In this document: one piece after another, positions 1-6,993 of the stretch | Position numbering within the stretch: the stretch's first letter is position 1 | Layout of the letters: each line of letters starts with the position of its first letter | Origin: Bryobacterales bacterium | GTDB lineage: Bacteria; Acidobacteriota; Terriglobia; Bryobacterales; Bryobacteraceae | NCBI GenBank assembly: GCA_003142355.1 | Contig: PLMF01000207.1 | Location: 1-11,381 of the forward strand | Direction of reading: 5' to 3' | Length of the DNA: 11,381 nucleotides | The notes under the pieces: model-generated | Seen by the model: the letters and a program-made list of their open reading frames with translations, nothing else | The model's database searches: none | What the model was told of the DNA's origin: nothing | Translations under genes and position numbers: made by a program

Positions 1-2119
1 CCGGACTGTTGGTGATGAAGCGGTCGGCAATCAGACCTTGGTACAGATCCGAGAAGATGCCGAAGCCGCCGCGGATTGTCGTAGACTTCGTGACGCTATA
101 CGCCATTCCAATTCGCGGTTCGGGCACGATCGACTGCACACCCGGAAAAGCGGTGGACACGGCATGGATGCTGGAATTGTAGGGTGTGGTTGCGGAGTGC
201 GTGGCCGCGGCAAAGGTCGAGCCCAATTCGTTGAAGCAGGCGCTGCCGCAGGTGATGTTGCTGTTGCGGTCCATGCGCAAAGCCAGTGTCGCCGTCAGGT
301 TAGGCAGGATCTTCCACTCATCCTGAATATAGAAGCCCATGCTGTACATGCTCAGGGGTTCGGCCCCGACGTTGGGGAAGGCCTGCCCGTAAGTCGAGCC
401 GTTCGCGAGCGAGCCGTTCACAAAATCGGTCATCGAGTTGAACGTCAACGTGCCGGTGGTGTTGGGAAACGTGGCGTACGTGCTGACGTAATTCTGGCGC
501 AGGTTCATGCCGGCCTTAAAGACATGCTTGCCATAAGTAATGGCATAGTCGTCAATCACCTGATACTGCCGGACCTTGCGGCCTTGGGGATAAGTTTCGT
601 CGTTCCCGCCCATGTTGGAGAAAAGCCCATCTCCGAATGCCCACGTGGTCGGGAAAGTCTTGATGGCGTTGGCAAAATCCGGTGGACCGAAAATCGCAGT
701 GTAGTACGAACCGGACAGCAGCAACTGGTTTACCATGGTAGGGTTGATCACTCTCGTGTAACCGAGTTGGCCGCCATACGATGGCTGCACGCTGTTCGCG
801 TTGAAAGCGGAGTTGATGGGATCGGTACCCGTGGCCTGGACGCCGTGATCGTCGTTGTAACGGACGTAGAGGCGGTCCTTCTCGGTGATGTTGTAGTCCA
901 CGCGGACCGATTGCAGCCGCTCGATATTCAGATTGTTCACCGAACTCTGGAAGCTCGAGGCACAGGGCTTGCTCACACCCCAACCGGCCGTTCCCGCAAA
1001 GTCGCCGCAGCCCAGGGCCGGATCGAGCGCCGCCGTCACCGGCGTGGCGCGAGCGGCGCCCGACGACGTCCCGTATAGATTGAACGCCGTAGTGTATATC
1101 CCCGCCGCCGGGGCATTCGTTGCCGTCAGATTGCCCAGCACGTATGAGGCGAAAGCACTGCTGGGAATGTAGACCGGACCGCCCGAGGGCAGGACGTAAC
1201 GCATTCCCTCGTTGTTGTAAAAGAAAAACAGCTTGTTCTTGATGATGCGGCCGCCTACCGACCCGGCCCACTCCCTGGAAATCGCGAAGGGGCGAGGAGT
1301 GCCCGTGGAATTGTTGAAGAAGTCGTTCGCATTCAGCACTTTCTCGTTGTAGTAGAACGCCGCATTTCCGTGGAAGTCGTTGGCGCCCGACTTGGTGACA
1401 TAATTCACCTGCGCGCCCGCCTGGCGTCCGTACTGCCCGGTGTAGCCATTGATGATGACGGCCGCTTCCTGGATCTCGTTGGAGCCCAGTGTCAGGTTGC
1501 TCGCGCCCGAGTTGTTCAGGTTGAGGTACGGATCCATGTTATCCGAGCCATTGACGGTGAAAAGGTTCGAAACGCCCGGCAGTCCGAATACCGTGAAGTT
1601 GCCGTACCCTCCGCCGGTGCTGACCGTAACGCCGGGGGCCGTCAACGCATAAGCCGTCATGTCGTTCCCCGGGGCCGGCAGATTCGTCAACTGCGAGCTG
1701 TCGAACGTGGTAGCCATGTTGGCGTTGTCAGTCTGCATCATGGAGACTTGCCCCTCGACCGTCACCGTCTCGGTCTGTTTGGCAATCCCGAGCGTGAACT
1801 TGACATTGGCCACCTGGCCCAGGCCGACCGTCACTTTCTCCATCGTCTTATCGAAGCCCGCGGCGTTCACCGTCACGGTGTAAACGCCGGGCCTGAGCAG
1901 CGAAAAATGGAAGTCGCCCGCGGCCCCGGTGGCCGCAGTGTGCGCCTCACCAGTCGCATCGCTTTGCACTGTCACTTTACCGGAGGCTATGTTCGCCCCG
2001 CTTGGATCGGTCACGGTGCCGACAAGCTCACCGGTGACTGTTGACTGAGCCATGAGTCCGAGGCAAGCAGCCAAGGCGAGCAAAATCAGCCCGACTAGTC
2101 GCATGTTCCTTATCTTCAT
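1..2119 (-). CDS. Oar-like TonB-dependent outer-membrane receptor, N-terminal part
   Basis: One reading frame is open from 2119 to the window edge: about 706 codons with no stop, so the C-terminus (most of the barrel) is missing. Residues 1-24 form a signal peptide (MKIRNMR, hydrophobic stretch, cleavage near LMA|QS). Residues 27-112 resemble a carboxypeptidase-regulatory-like beta-sandwich (GTVTDPSGA...PGVYTVTV). A TonB-box-like TETVTVEG lies at 117-123. A plug region follows (NLPAPGNDM, FTVNGSDNMDPY, GQYGRQAGAQVNYVTKSG near 229-245), then barrel strands (KNKLFFFYNNEG, RLYVRYND, YIQDEWK). This layout is typical of the large receptors of Acidobacteriota, which are thought to import bulky substrates through the outer membrane with TonB energy; the ligand here is unknown. 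The start at 2119 gives a better basic N-region than the in-frame ATG at 2104, which has AAGGA only two bases upstream. An upstream GAGAGGG sits 12 bases before 2119, so the start is uncertain by five codons. Confidence 0.9.
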   Translation of the reverse strand, partial: MKIRNMRLVGLILLALAACLGLMAQSTVTGELVGTVTDPSGANIASGKVTVQSDATGEAHTAATGAAGDFHFSLLRPGVYTVTVNAAGFDKTMEKVTVGLGQVANVKFTLGIAKQTETVTVEGQVSMMQTDNANMATTFDSSQLTNLPAPGNDMTAYALTAPGVTVSTGGGYGNFTVFGLPGVSNLFTVNGSDNMDPYLNLNNSGASNLTLGSNEIQEAAVIINGYTGQYGRQAGAQVNYVTKSGANDFHGNAAFYYNEKVLNANDFFNNSTGTPRPFAISREWAGSVGGRIIKNKLFFFYNNEGMRYVLPSGGPVYIPSSAFASYVLGNLTATNAPAAGIYTTAFNLYGTSSGAARATPVTAALDPALGCGDFAGTAGWGVSKPCASSFQSSVNNLNIERLQSVRVDYNITEKDRLYVRYNDDHGVQATGTDPINSAFNANSVQPSYGGQLGYTRVINPTMVNQLLLSGSYYTAIFGPPDFANAIKTFPTTWAFGDGLFSNMGGNDETYPQGRKVRQYQVIDDYAITYGKHVFKAGMNLRQNYVSTYATFPNTTGTLTFNSMTDFVNGSLANGSTYGQAFPNVGAEPLSMYSMGFYIQDEWKILPNLTATLALRMDRNSNITCGSACFNELGSTFAAATHSATTPYNSSIHAVSTAFPGVQSIVPEPRIGMAYSVTKSTTIRGGFGIFSDLYQGLIADRFITNSP

Positions 2120-2213
2120 TTCTTTATGGATCCCTCTCGATGAAAGTATGCCGCCGTTCAGAAAAAATTACCCCCAAACGTGCGGGTTGAAACTTCACCA
2201 GTGTTTTAGCAAC

Positions 2214-2228
2214 TCACCTGCCAGGTGA
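2214..2228. promoter_or_regulatory. Perfect palindrome TCACCTGCCAGGTGA, candidate operator
   Basis: Two 7-bp arms (TCACCTG and CAGGTGA) flank a single central base, centred about 100 bp upstream of the receptor start. On the minus strand it falls in the spacer of a weak promoter-like pair, TTGTTC, 18 bases, TAAAAC. A degenerate half-site (TTCACC) lies at 2194-2199. The symmetry suits a dimeric repressor or activator of the receptor gene. The regulator is not identified, and promoter and operator roles are inferred. Confidence 0.5.
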
Positions 2229-2247
2229 ACAACATCTTAATGTTGTT
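2228..2247. repeat. 8-bp inverted repeat with 4-base loop
   Basis: AACAACAT and ATGTTGTT are perfect reverse complements around CTTA. The element abuts the 15-bp palindrome and shares base 2228 with it. It is AT-rich with no T-run after it on either strand, so it is a poor intrinsic terminator. It is more likely part of the same control region, as a second protein site or an upstream promoter element. Confidence 0.45.
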
Positions 2248-2347
2248 GATAATTAAGGAGTTATGAAAGCGCACTTGCGATGCGTTTTGGAAGAAAATAC
2301 GTGTAACACCACCTCGCGGGAGTGGCTCAAAAGGGCTATTGCCTGGC

Positions 2348-2374
2348 GTAACCTCTTTGTCACTTCCAGGTTAC
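2348..2374. repeat. Spaced inverted repeat GTAACCT / AGGTTAC
   Basis: Perfect 7-bp arms are separated by 13 bases. CCTG before the left arm and CAGG overlapping the end of the right arm could extend the stem with a bulge. It lies about 90 bp beyond the amidase stop on the minus strand. It could be an RNA hairpin at the 3' end of that transcript or a protein site; no T-tract supports classical termination. Confidence 0.35.
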
Positions 2375-2435
2375 AGGGTTATGGAATTCTGAACGCCCGG
2401 ATATGGATTGCGGAATCCCAACGGGCGTCGAAACC

Positions 2436-2448
2436 GACGCTGAGCGTC
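2436..2448 (-). terminator. Weak hairpin just after the amidase stop
   Basis: GACGCTGAGCGTC folds into a 5-bp GC-rich stem with a 3-base loop, about 15 bases past the amidase stop codon in the direction of transcription. Only GGTTTCG follows on the minus strand, so the T-tract is poor. It is offered as the likeliest end signal for the amidase operon, with low confidence. Confidence 0.3.
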
Positions 2449-2462
2449 ACAAGATATAGTAG

Positions 2463-3857
2463 CTATAGAACTTCGGTAGCCGGGCAGAGGGCAATTCCCA
2501 CGCCGCCGTCTTCCAGCGCCGCGCCGACGCGCAGGATGAGGGCCTCCTCCCACGCCGGGCCGATGATCTGAATCCCGATGGGCAGTCCGCTCGCCCCTAA
2601 TCCGCAGGGAATCGACAGCGCCGGCAAGCCAAGCACGTTGATGCCCCGAACCAGGCGCGTAACGGCCAGGCGCACATCCTCGTCCCGGCCCCCCAACCGG
2701 ACGGTCGCATCGCCCATGCGCGGGGCGGTGTTAGGCGTGGTGGGAACCATGAGGCAATCCACTTCAGACCAGAGCTTGTCGAATTCGCGCATCGCCTGGC
2801 GGCGCAACCGCTGCGCGTTGATGTAGTCGGTGGCCGGCACCAGGCGCCCCTGGTCGAACAGGGCGAGCACGTCCGGGCCGAATTGCTCCCGGTGTTCGAG
2901 GTGCGGCTCGGCTACAGCGGAGGCTTCCGCCAATTGTATGACGCGGCCCACGGTGTTCAGCGCGGCGACATCCGGAACCCGCACCGGCTTGACCACCGCG
3001 CCCAGCGATTGGGCGCGCGCGAAAACTCCCCGAATCGAAAATTCCACGCCCGCGTCCAGGTGGTCGAAGTAGAAATTCGTCGGGAAACCGATACGCAGGC
3101 GGCGAATGGAGCAACCGTCGTCCGGAATGTAGTCGACCACCGGGTGCCGCGACGAGGTGGGGTCGCGGCGGTCGTGCCCGGCGATGGCATTCAGCACCAT
3201 GGCGGCATCGCGGACCGAGCGGGCCAGCGGGCCCATGTGATCGAGGCTGTAGGCCAGGGGCAGGGCGCCATAACGGCTCACGCGGCCATAGGTGGGCTTG
3301 AGCCCCACCACGCCGCAAAACGCCGCGGGGATGCGGATGGAGCCTCCCGTATCGCTGCCCATGGCGGCGTAGACCATCTGGGCGGCCACCGCCGCGCCCG
3401 AGCCGCCGCTCGACCCGCCGGGGCTGTGCTCCACATTCCATGGATTGCGCACCGGCCCGAAGTGCGGATTGGCCGAGGTGATGCCGTAGGCCAGCTCGTG
3501 CATGTTGAGCTTGCCCAGCATCACGGCGCCGGCCGCCCGCAGCCGTTCCACCACGGCCGCGTCGATGGCCGGGACAAAACCTTCATAGACCTTGGAGCCG
3601 CAGGTGGTGCGCACGCCGCGCGTCAAGAAAAGGTCTTTTACCGCGACCGGGATTCCGTGGAGGGGCCCGCGGTCGCGCCCGGCGGCCAGTTCGGCATCCG
3701 CCTGCCGCGCCTCTTCACGAGCTTGTTCGGCGGTGACGGTGATGAACGCGTTGAGCTTGGAATTGAGGCGGCTGATGCGCGCGTTGGCGGCGGCCGCCAG
3801 CTCGACGGCGGAGACGCGGCGCGCCCGCAGCGCATCGGCGGCTTCCCGAATGGTCAC
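2463..3857 (-). CDS. Amidase-signature family hydrolase (GatA-like)
   Basis: A 464-residue protein, near the usual length of amidase-signature enzymes, with the full Ser-cisSer-Lys triad. Lys74 is in GIPVAVKDLF, the cis-Ser149 in SPGGSSGGSGAAVAA, and the nucleophile Ser173 in GSDTGGSIRIPA; the 24-residue spacing of the two serines is the family norm. These enzymes hydrolyse carboxylic amides; the N-terminal and core sequence is close to the A subunit of Glu-tRNA(Gln) amidotransferase. No gatB is visible here, so a stand-alone cytoplasmic amidase of unknown substrate is more likely than tRNA amidation. There is no signal peptide. The start is GTG, whose bases overlap the TGA of the small gene upstream (GTGA), indicating translational coupling. 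Substrate specificity cannot be read from the sequence. Confidence 0.9.
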   Translation of the reverse strand: MTIREAADALRARRVSAVELAAAANARISRLNSKLNAFITVTAEQAREEARQADAELAAGRDRGPLHGIPVAVKDLFLTRGVRTTCGSKVYEGFVPAIDAAVVERLRAAGAVMLGKLNMHELAYGITSANPHFGPVRNPWNVEHSPGGSSGGSGAAVAAQMVYAAMGSDTGGSIRIPAAFCGVVGLKPTYGRVSRYGALPLAYSLDHMGPLARSVRDAAMVLNAIAGHDRRDPTSSRHPVVDYIPDDGCSIRRLRIGFPTNFYFDHLDAGVEFSIRGVFARAQSLGAVVKPVRVPDVAALNTVGRVIQLAEASAVAEPHLEHREQFGPDVLALFDQGRLVPATDYINAQRLRRQAMREFDKLWSEVDCLMVPTTPNTAPRMGDATVRLGGRDEDVRLAVTRLVRGINVLGLPALSIPCGLGASGLPIGIQIIGPAWEEALILRVGAALEDGGVGIALCPATEVL

Positions 3858-4012
3858 TCAGCATCCTCCTCGAGGCGCAACCCGGTGGCCGGTTCCACGT
3901 CCGGCGCGAGATCTTTCACCAGCGGACGGAAGGCTGCTTCCAGCGCCTCGAGCGGTTCCACGTTATCAACTTCTATGCCGCTGGCCTTCGCGATGGCTCT
4001 CCAATCTCTCAT
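3854..4012 (-). CDS. 52-residue GatC/AtzG-like amidase partner
   Basis: A very small gene locked between two others by 4-base overlaps: its ATG shares bases with the stop of the YihY-like gene (ATGA), and its TGA overlaps the GTG of the amidase. The protein is acidic and probably helical, with the motif LEALEAAFRPLVKDL at 21-35 and an EPATGLRLEEDAE tail. The tail recalls the C-terminus of GatC and of the short AtzG-type proteins, which wrap around and stabilise an amidase subunit. Family knowledge and gene order suggest that it binds the downstream amidase. A GGGGGG run before the ATG may act as a ribosome-binding site. The similarity is judged by eye, so the name is tentative, but the overlaps and position strongly support a real gene. 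Confidence 0.65.
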   Translation of the reverse strand: MRDWRAIAKASGIEVDNVEPLEALEAAFRPLVKDLAPDVEPATGLRLEEDAE

Positions 4013-4845
4013 GCACCCCCCAACGATAGCGGATCTTCCCGGTCCTGGCGCGCGGTCCAGTGCGCCCCGGCCAGCACGATCATGGCAGATACGAAGCTCC
4101 ACAGCAGGATGGTGACGGAGTGCTCGAAAATGAGATACTCGCGGTGGAGTTTGGCCTGCAACAGAGGTGCAACCAGCAGGTTGACATACTTGAGCGCTTC
4201 GAGCGCCAACCCCACCACAATGGCCACCGGAACCACGCGGGCTGGCGCAACCTTCCGGTTGGGCAGCAGCCAATAGACCAGGAACAGCGAGAGAATCGAG
4301 ATCGGCAGGGCCGCCAGCTTGAACATCAGCAGGTTCATCCAGACGCCGAATCCCGCGTTGAGGCTGCTCGCCGCCGACAGCCACTGGCTATTCAACGCCG
4401 TCAGCATCAAGGAAAGCAGCGCCAGGCTGCCGCACACAAAGATGAGGCCCAGGCTGATGATCTGGTTCTTGATATAGGTGCGGTTCTTGGTCACTCCCCA
4501 CGCGCGGTTGAGCGCCACCTCCAGCGGCTCAAAGATGCCGTTGGCGGTAAACAGAAGCAGAAACATGGAGGTGAGATGGATCTTGCTGTTCACCTTGAAC
4601 CATGCCTGGAGGTTCCGGACCATGAACTGGCCCGGCTCGCCGGAGAAAGAATCGCCGATGGCCAGGTAGATGGCCTGCTCCGCCGCGCGCCAGTGGAGGG
4701 TATCGCGGCAGAACGACGTGATGACGATGAGAAACGGATAGGTTGACAGCAACACGCTGGCGGCGATGGCGAGGGCGTAGACGTGCGCCTCGGTTTGCGC
4801 CATGTAGTAGAGAGTGGGCCGCCAGCGCGACCATCTCAGCCCCAT
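4009..4845 (-). CDS. YihY/BrkB-family inner-membrane protein
   Basis: A 278-residue protein with about six membrane segments (near 22-44, 88-112, 127-152, 166-195, 201-225 and 242-264). Family-like motifs are ALNRAWGVTKNR at 111-122 and VYWLLPNRKV at 190-199. YihY/BrkB proteins (UPF0761) are inner-membrane proteins of unsettled function; the old link to ribonuclease BN was withdrawn. The frame stays open upstream to 4986, but that extension translates the double-hairpin repeat at 4884-4930 into low-complexity sequence, so I start at the ATG at 4845. No good Shine-Dalgarno sequence precedes it, and the ATG at 4803 is an alternative that would leave the first helix intact. It is the first gene of the operon with the GatC-like protein and amidase. 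Confidence 0.85.
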   Translation of the reverse strand: MGLRWSRWRPTLYYMAQTEAHVYALAIAASVLLSTYPFLIVITSFCRDTLHWRAAEQAIYLAIGDSFSGEPGQFMVRNLQAWFKVNSKIHLTSMFLLLFTANGIFEPLEVALNRAWGVTKNRTYIKNQIISLGLIFVCGSLALLSLMLTALNSQWLSAASSLNAGFGVWMNLLMFKLAALPISILSLFLVYWLLPNRKVAPARVVPVAIVVGLALEALKYVNLLVAPLLQAKLHREYLIFEHSVTILLWSFVSAMIVLAGAHWTARQDREDPLSLGGA

Positions 4846-4883
4846 GTTTTCAGGAAGAATCGTCGGCAGCAAGTTCCAGCTTA

Positions 4884-4930
4884 CCGTGGCGCAGGCACTC
4901 GTGCCTGCCGCGCCCCGACTCATCGGGGCG
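4884..4930. repeat. Double-hairpin interspersed repeat, family A
   Basis: Two hairpins stand side by side. The first has arms GCAGGCAC (4891-4898) and GTGCCTGC (4901-4908) around TC. The second has arms CGCCCCGA (4911-4918) and TCGGGGCG (4923-4930) around CTCA. The left edge, CCGTGGCGCAGGCACT (4884-4899), recurs exactly at the right end of the window. It lies between divergently transcribed genes, as REP-like elements often do. Confidence 0.75.
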
Positions 4931-4972
4931 CTTGTAGGGGGGCAAATCGCTGACAGCATCATTTGCGCTCCA

Positions 4973-5002
4973 TTGACATCAATCATCGTTTAGTGACATC
5001 AT
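4973..5002 (+). promoter_or_regulatory. Candidate vapBC promoter with direct-repeat operator
   Basis: TTGACA at 4973-4978 is a perfect -35 hexamer. CATCAT at 4997-5002, 18 bases on, is a 4/6 match to -10. The octamer TGACATCA occurs at 4974-4981 and 4994-5001, exactly 20 bp apart, and covers both promoter elements. This is what an autorepressing antitoxin dimer pair would need. The predicted transcription start falls at about the GTG start codon, so the message may be leaderless. Promoter and operator are inferred from sequence only. Confidence 0.45.
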
Positions 5003-5008
5003 CGTATC

Positions 5009-5233
5009 GTGCGCACCACGCTATCCCTGGAAGATGATGCGATACAGGCAGTCCGGGCACATGCCCGAACGAGCCGGCTCTCCATGGGCAGGGCTGCGTC
5101 GGAACTGATCCGCCGCGGGGCGTGTTATCAACTCGGGATCAGGAAGCTCAATGGCCTGCCGGTGTTCGACGCGCCGGACGATTTTCCGGCGATTTCGACC
5201 GAACGCGTGCGGGAACTGCTGGACGAGGAATGA
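5009..5233 (+). CDS. VapB-type ribbon-helix-helix antitoxin
   Basis: A 74-residue protein whose first ~37 residues fit a ribbon-helix-helix DNA-binding fold: RTTLSLEDDAIQAVRAHAR, then SMGRAASELIRRG. The C-terminal half is acidic (DAPDDFPAISTERVRELLDEE), as expected for the segment that binds and blocks the toxin. The start is GTG at 5009. An in-frame TGA at 4994-4996 leaves no other conventional start upstream, and no Shine-Dalgarno sequence is present. The stop overlaps the toxin start by 4 bases (ATGA), so the pair is translated from one message. It should repress its own promoter, probably through the direct repeats just upstream. Confidence 0.85.
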   Translation: MRTTLSLEDDAIQAVRAHARTSRLSMGRAASELIRRGACYQLGIRKLNGLPVFDAPDDFPAISTERVRELLDEE

Positions 5234-5670
5234 ATCGGCACTTGCTGGATGTGAACGTTCTTCTGGCGCTGGTGTGGCCGCGCCACGAGAGCCATGACGC
5301 CGCGCACGCCTGGTTTGCGAAATCCGGTCACAAGGCGTGGGCGACCAGTCCGCTGACGCAGCTTGGCGTCCTGCGCTTGCTGACGAATCCGGCCGTCACA
5401 CAAGGCGCCGTGAGCGCGGTGGCGGCGCTCGAAGCCGTAAACGAGGCGACGCGGCACGAGGGGCACGAATTCTGGCCCCTGGATCGCGGGATGACGATTG
5501 GCTTGAAAGCCCTGGCGGCGCGCCTGCAAGGGCATCGGCAGTGGACGGATGCCGTTCTCCTCTGGCAGGCCACGGAGCGCGACGGCGTGCTGGTGACCTT
5601 CGATTCCGGCGTGAAGGCGCTGGCTTCGCGGGACGCTGTCGGCCGGGTCCTGATCTTGAAGCGAAGCTGA
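5230..5670 (+). CDS. VapC-type PIN-domain toxin
   Basis: A 146-residue PIN-domain protein, the usual size for VapC. VapC toxins are metal-dependent RNases that cut tRNA or rRNA when the antitoxin is lost. Visible acidic active-site residues are Asp7 (RHLLDVNVLLAL), Asp107 (WTDAVLL) and Asp125 (LVTFDSGV). The position where many relatives have Glu in a TELGF-like motif is Gln44 here (SPLTQLGVLRLLTNP). The start is the ATG at 5230, overlapping the antitoxin stop. The gene ends 16 bases before the convergent oxidoreductase gene ends, leaving no room for a normal terminator between them. The RNA target is unknown. Confidence 0.88.
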   Translation: MNRHLLDVNVLLALVWPRHESHDAAHAWFAKSGHKAWATSPLTQLGVLRLLTNPAVTQGAVSAVAALEAVNEATRHEGHEFWPLDRGMTIGLKALAARLQGHRQWTDAVLLWQATERDGVLVTFDSGVKALASRDAVGRVLILKRS

Positions 5671-5686
5671 CCGGCCCCCACCCGCT

Positions 5687-6964
5687 CTACACGAAGTGGT
5701 ACGTGTTGCCCGATTCGTCCCAGAGAATCTTTTTCTGGTTCTTGAACGAGAGCGTGGCCATGTGGCCGGAAATGGCCGCCTGCTGTCCCACCGGCGGAGG
5801 CGCGATGGGCTTTTCGTTGCCCAGCACGGACTGGATGAAATTGCGGAAGTGGTTGATGGCGCCGTCGCCTTCGTGAAAATCGTTCTTGCCGTTGAGGTGG
5901 ATGGGCTGGCGCGCCTTGACGCTGGCGGGCGGCTTGCCCTTGAACGCCTCGGGCGTGAAATACAGGTCCTGGCGGTTCATCACCTCGATGGTCCCTTCAT
6001 TGCCGCACACCTGCTCGCCGTAGCCATAGCGCTCGTTGCCGAAGTAGCAGGAGTAGTTGATGTGGAAGCCGCCGGCGTACTCGTAGATGGCGCTGAGGGT
6101 GTCGGGCACTTCGCGGTCGTCGGTCTTGTCGGTCCAGCGGTAGATGCCGCCGGACGCCATGCAGGAGCGGGGCACGGTCTTGTCGAGCATGAAATTGACG
6201 ATGTCGGTCTGGTGCACCAGCAGGTCGGTCGAGATGCCACCCGAGTAATCCCAGTAGAGGCGCCACTGGAAGTAGCGCTGGGAATCCCACGGCCGCTGGG
6301 TGGCCGAGCCCAAAAAGCGGTTCCAGTCGGTGTTTTGGGGGGTGGCCTCGGGCGGAATCACGTAGCGCCACGCGGGATCGTCGGCGAGCGAATTGCGGTA
6401 CCAGAACGCGCGCACGTAGTGCACGTCGCCAATGAGACCTTGCTGGATGAGTTCCTTGGCTTTCTTGTAGAGCGACGAGCTCCGGTTCTGCGTGCCCACC
6501 TGCACGATCTTGCCCGACTGCTGCCACGCGCGCACGATATCGAAACCTTCCTCGATGGTGTGGGCCAGGGGCTTCTCGATGTAGACGTGCTTGCCGGCCT
6601 TGAGCGCCGCGATGGTCATATCGTGGTGCAGGTGCTCGGGCGTCATGATGAAGACCGCGTCGACGGACTTGTCGGCCAGCAGGTCATGGTAGTCCAGGTA
6701 GGTGGCCGGCGCGTTCCCCCAGATGGTCTGCATACGATCCTTGGCGCGCGCGATGTAGCCCTGATAGGTGTCGCAGATGGCCGTGATCTTGACATCGTTG
6801 GGCGATGCGGAATGCAGCCAGTCCAGGCCGGCATAACCGCGGGTGCCTACCCCGATCCAGCCGATATTGACCTTGTCGTTGGCGCCGCGCGCGGTAATAA
6901 CCGCCGGTCCCGCTGCCATGGCAGCGGCCTTCAAAAAACCGCGGCGATTGAGTTCGTCGAACAT
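5687..6964 (-). CDS. Tat-exported Gfo/Idh/MocA-family oxidoreductase
   Basis: A 425-residue protein that opens with a twin-arginine signal (NRRGFLKAAAMAAG at 6-19), so it should be exported folded with its cofactor. The NAD(P)-binding Rossmann fold follows (IGVGTRG at 37-43), with the hallmark EKP at 130-132 (HVYIEKPLAHT), QVGTQNR at 155-161, and a C-terminal sandwich with SGGISTDLLVHQTD at 241-254. The family oxidises or reduces sugar and inositol-type substrates; some exported members act as glycosidases using bound NAD. The substrate here is unknown. The start is fixed by GGAGGT at 6969-6974, four bases before the ATG; an in-frame TTG at 6976 would contain that site and is rejected. It lies 71 bases downstream of the secreted amidohydrolase gene on the same strand. 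Confidence 0.93.
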   Translation of the reverse strand: MFDELNRRGFLKAAAMAAGPAVITARGANDKVNIGWIGVGTRGYAGLDWLHSASPNDVKITAICDTYQGYIARAKDRMQTIWGNAPATYLDYHDLLADKSVDAVFIMTPEHLHHDMTIAALKAGKHVYIEKPLAHTIEEGFDIVRAWQQSGKIVQVGTQNRSSSLYKKAKELIQQGLIGDVHYVRAFWYRNSLADDPAWRYVIPPEATPQNTDWNRFLGSATQRPWDSQRYFQWRLYWDYSGGISTDLLVHQTDIVNFMLDKTVPRSCMASGGIYRWTDKTDDREVPDTLSAIYEYAGGFHINYSCYFGNERYGYGEQVCGNEGTIEVMNRQDLYFTPEAFKGKPPASVKARQPIHLNGKNDFHEGDGAINHFRNFIQSVLGNEKPIAPPPVGQQAAISGHMATLSFKNQKKILWDESGNTYHFV

Positions 6965-6993
6965 TAAGACCTCCAATTCCGATAATAGCAGTG

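Larger units (their letters stand above)
2120..2462. other. 343-base gene-free gap upstream of receptor gene
   Basis: The gap lies between the stop of the amidase and the start of the receptor gene, both on the minus strand. It is clearly richer in A and T than the flanking genes, especially from 2105 to 2300. It holds four dyads, listed separately: a 15-bp palindrome, an adjacent hairpin, a spaced inverted repeat and a short hairpin just past the amidase stop. I see no convincing gene in it. It most likely carries the receptor promoter and the end of the amidase operon. Confidence 0.7.

Noticed and set aside
38..1078. 346-codon plus-strand reading frame opposite the receptor gene
   Set aside because: It is antisense to a clear signal-peptide/TonB-plug protein. 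Its translation is rich in R, G, A, V and H with no domain pattern, typical of GC-rich shadow frames. The frame at 1370-2044 is rejected for the same reason.
2263..2571. Possible 102-residue plus-strand gene with AAGGAG before its ATG
   Set aside because: The ribosome-binding site is only about two bases from the ATG. The last third runs antisense through the amidase gene, and the protein shows no fold-like pattern, so chance is likelier.
4846..4986. N-terminal extension of the YihY-like protein to 4986
   Set aside because: It would translate the double-hairpin repeat and the vapBC promoter, and gives low-complexity sequence unlike the family.
5671..5686. Terminator between the convergent vapC and oxidoreductase genes
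   Set aside because: The gap is 16 bases with no stem-loop or T-run, so transcripts must run into the opposite gene or stop by another mechanism.
5696..6967. 423-codon plus-strand frame opposite the oxidoreductase gene
   Set aside because: The minus strand has a Tat signal, GxGxxG and EKP motifs and a strong ribosome-binding site. The plus frame is a valine- and glycine-rich shadow.
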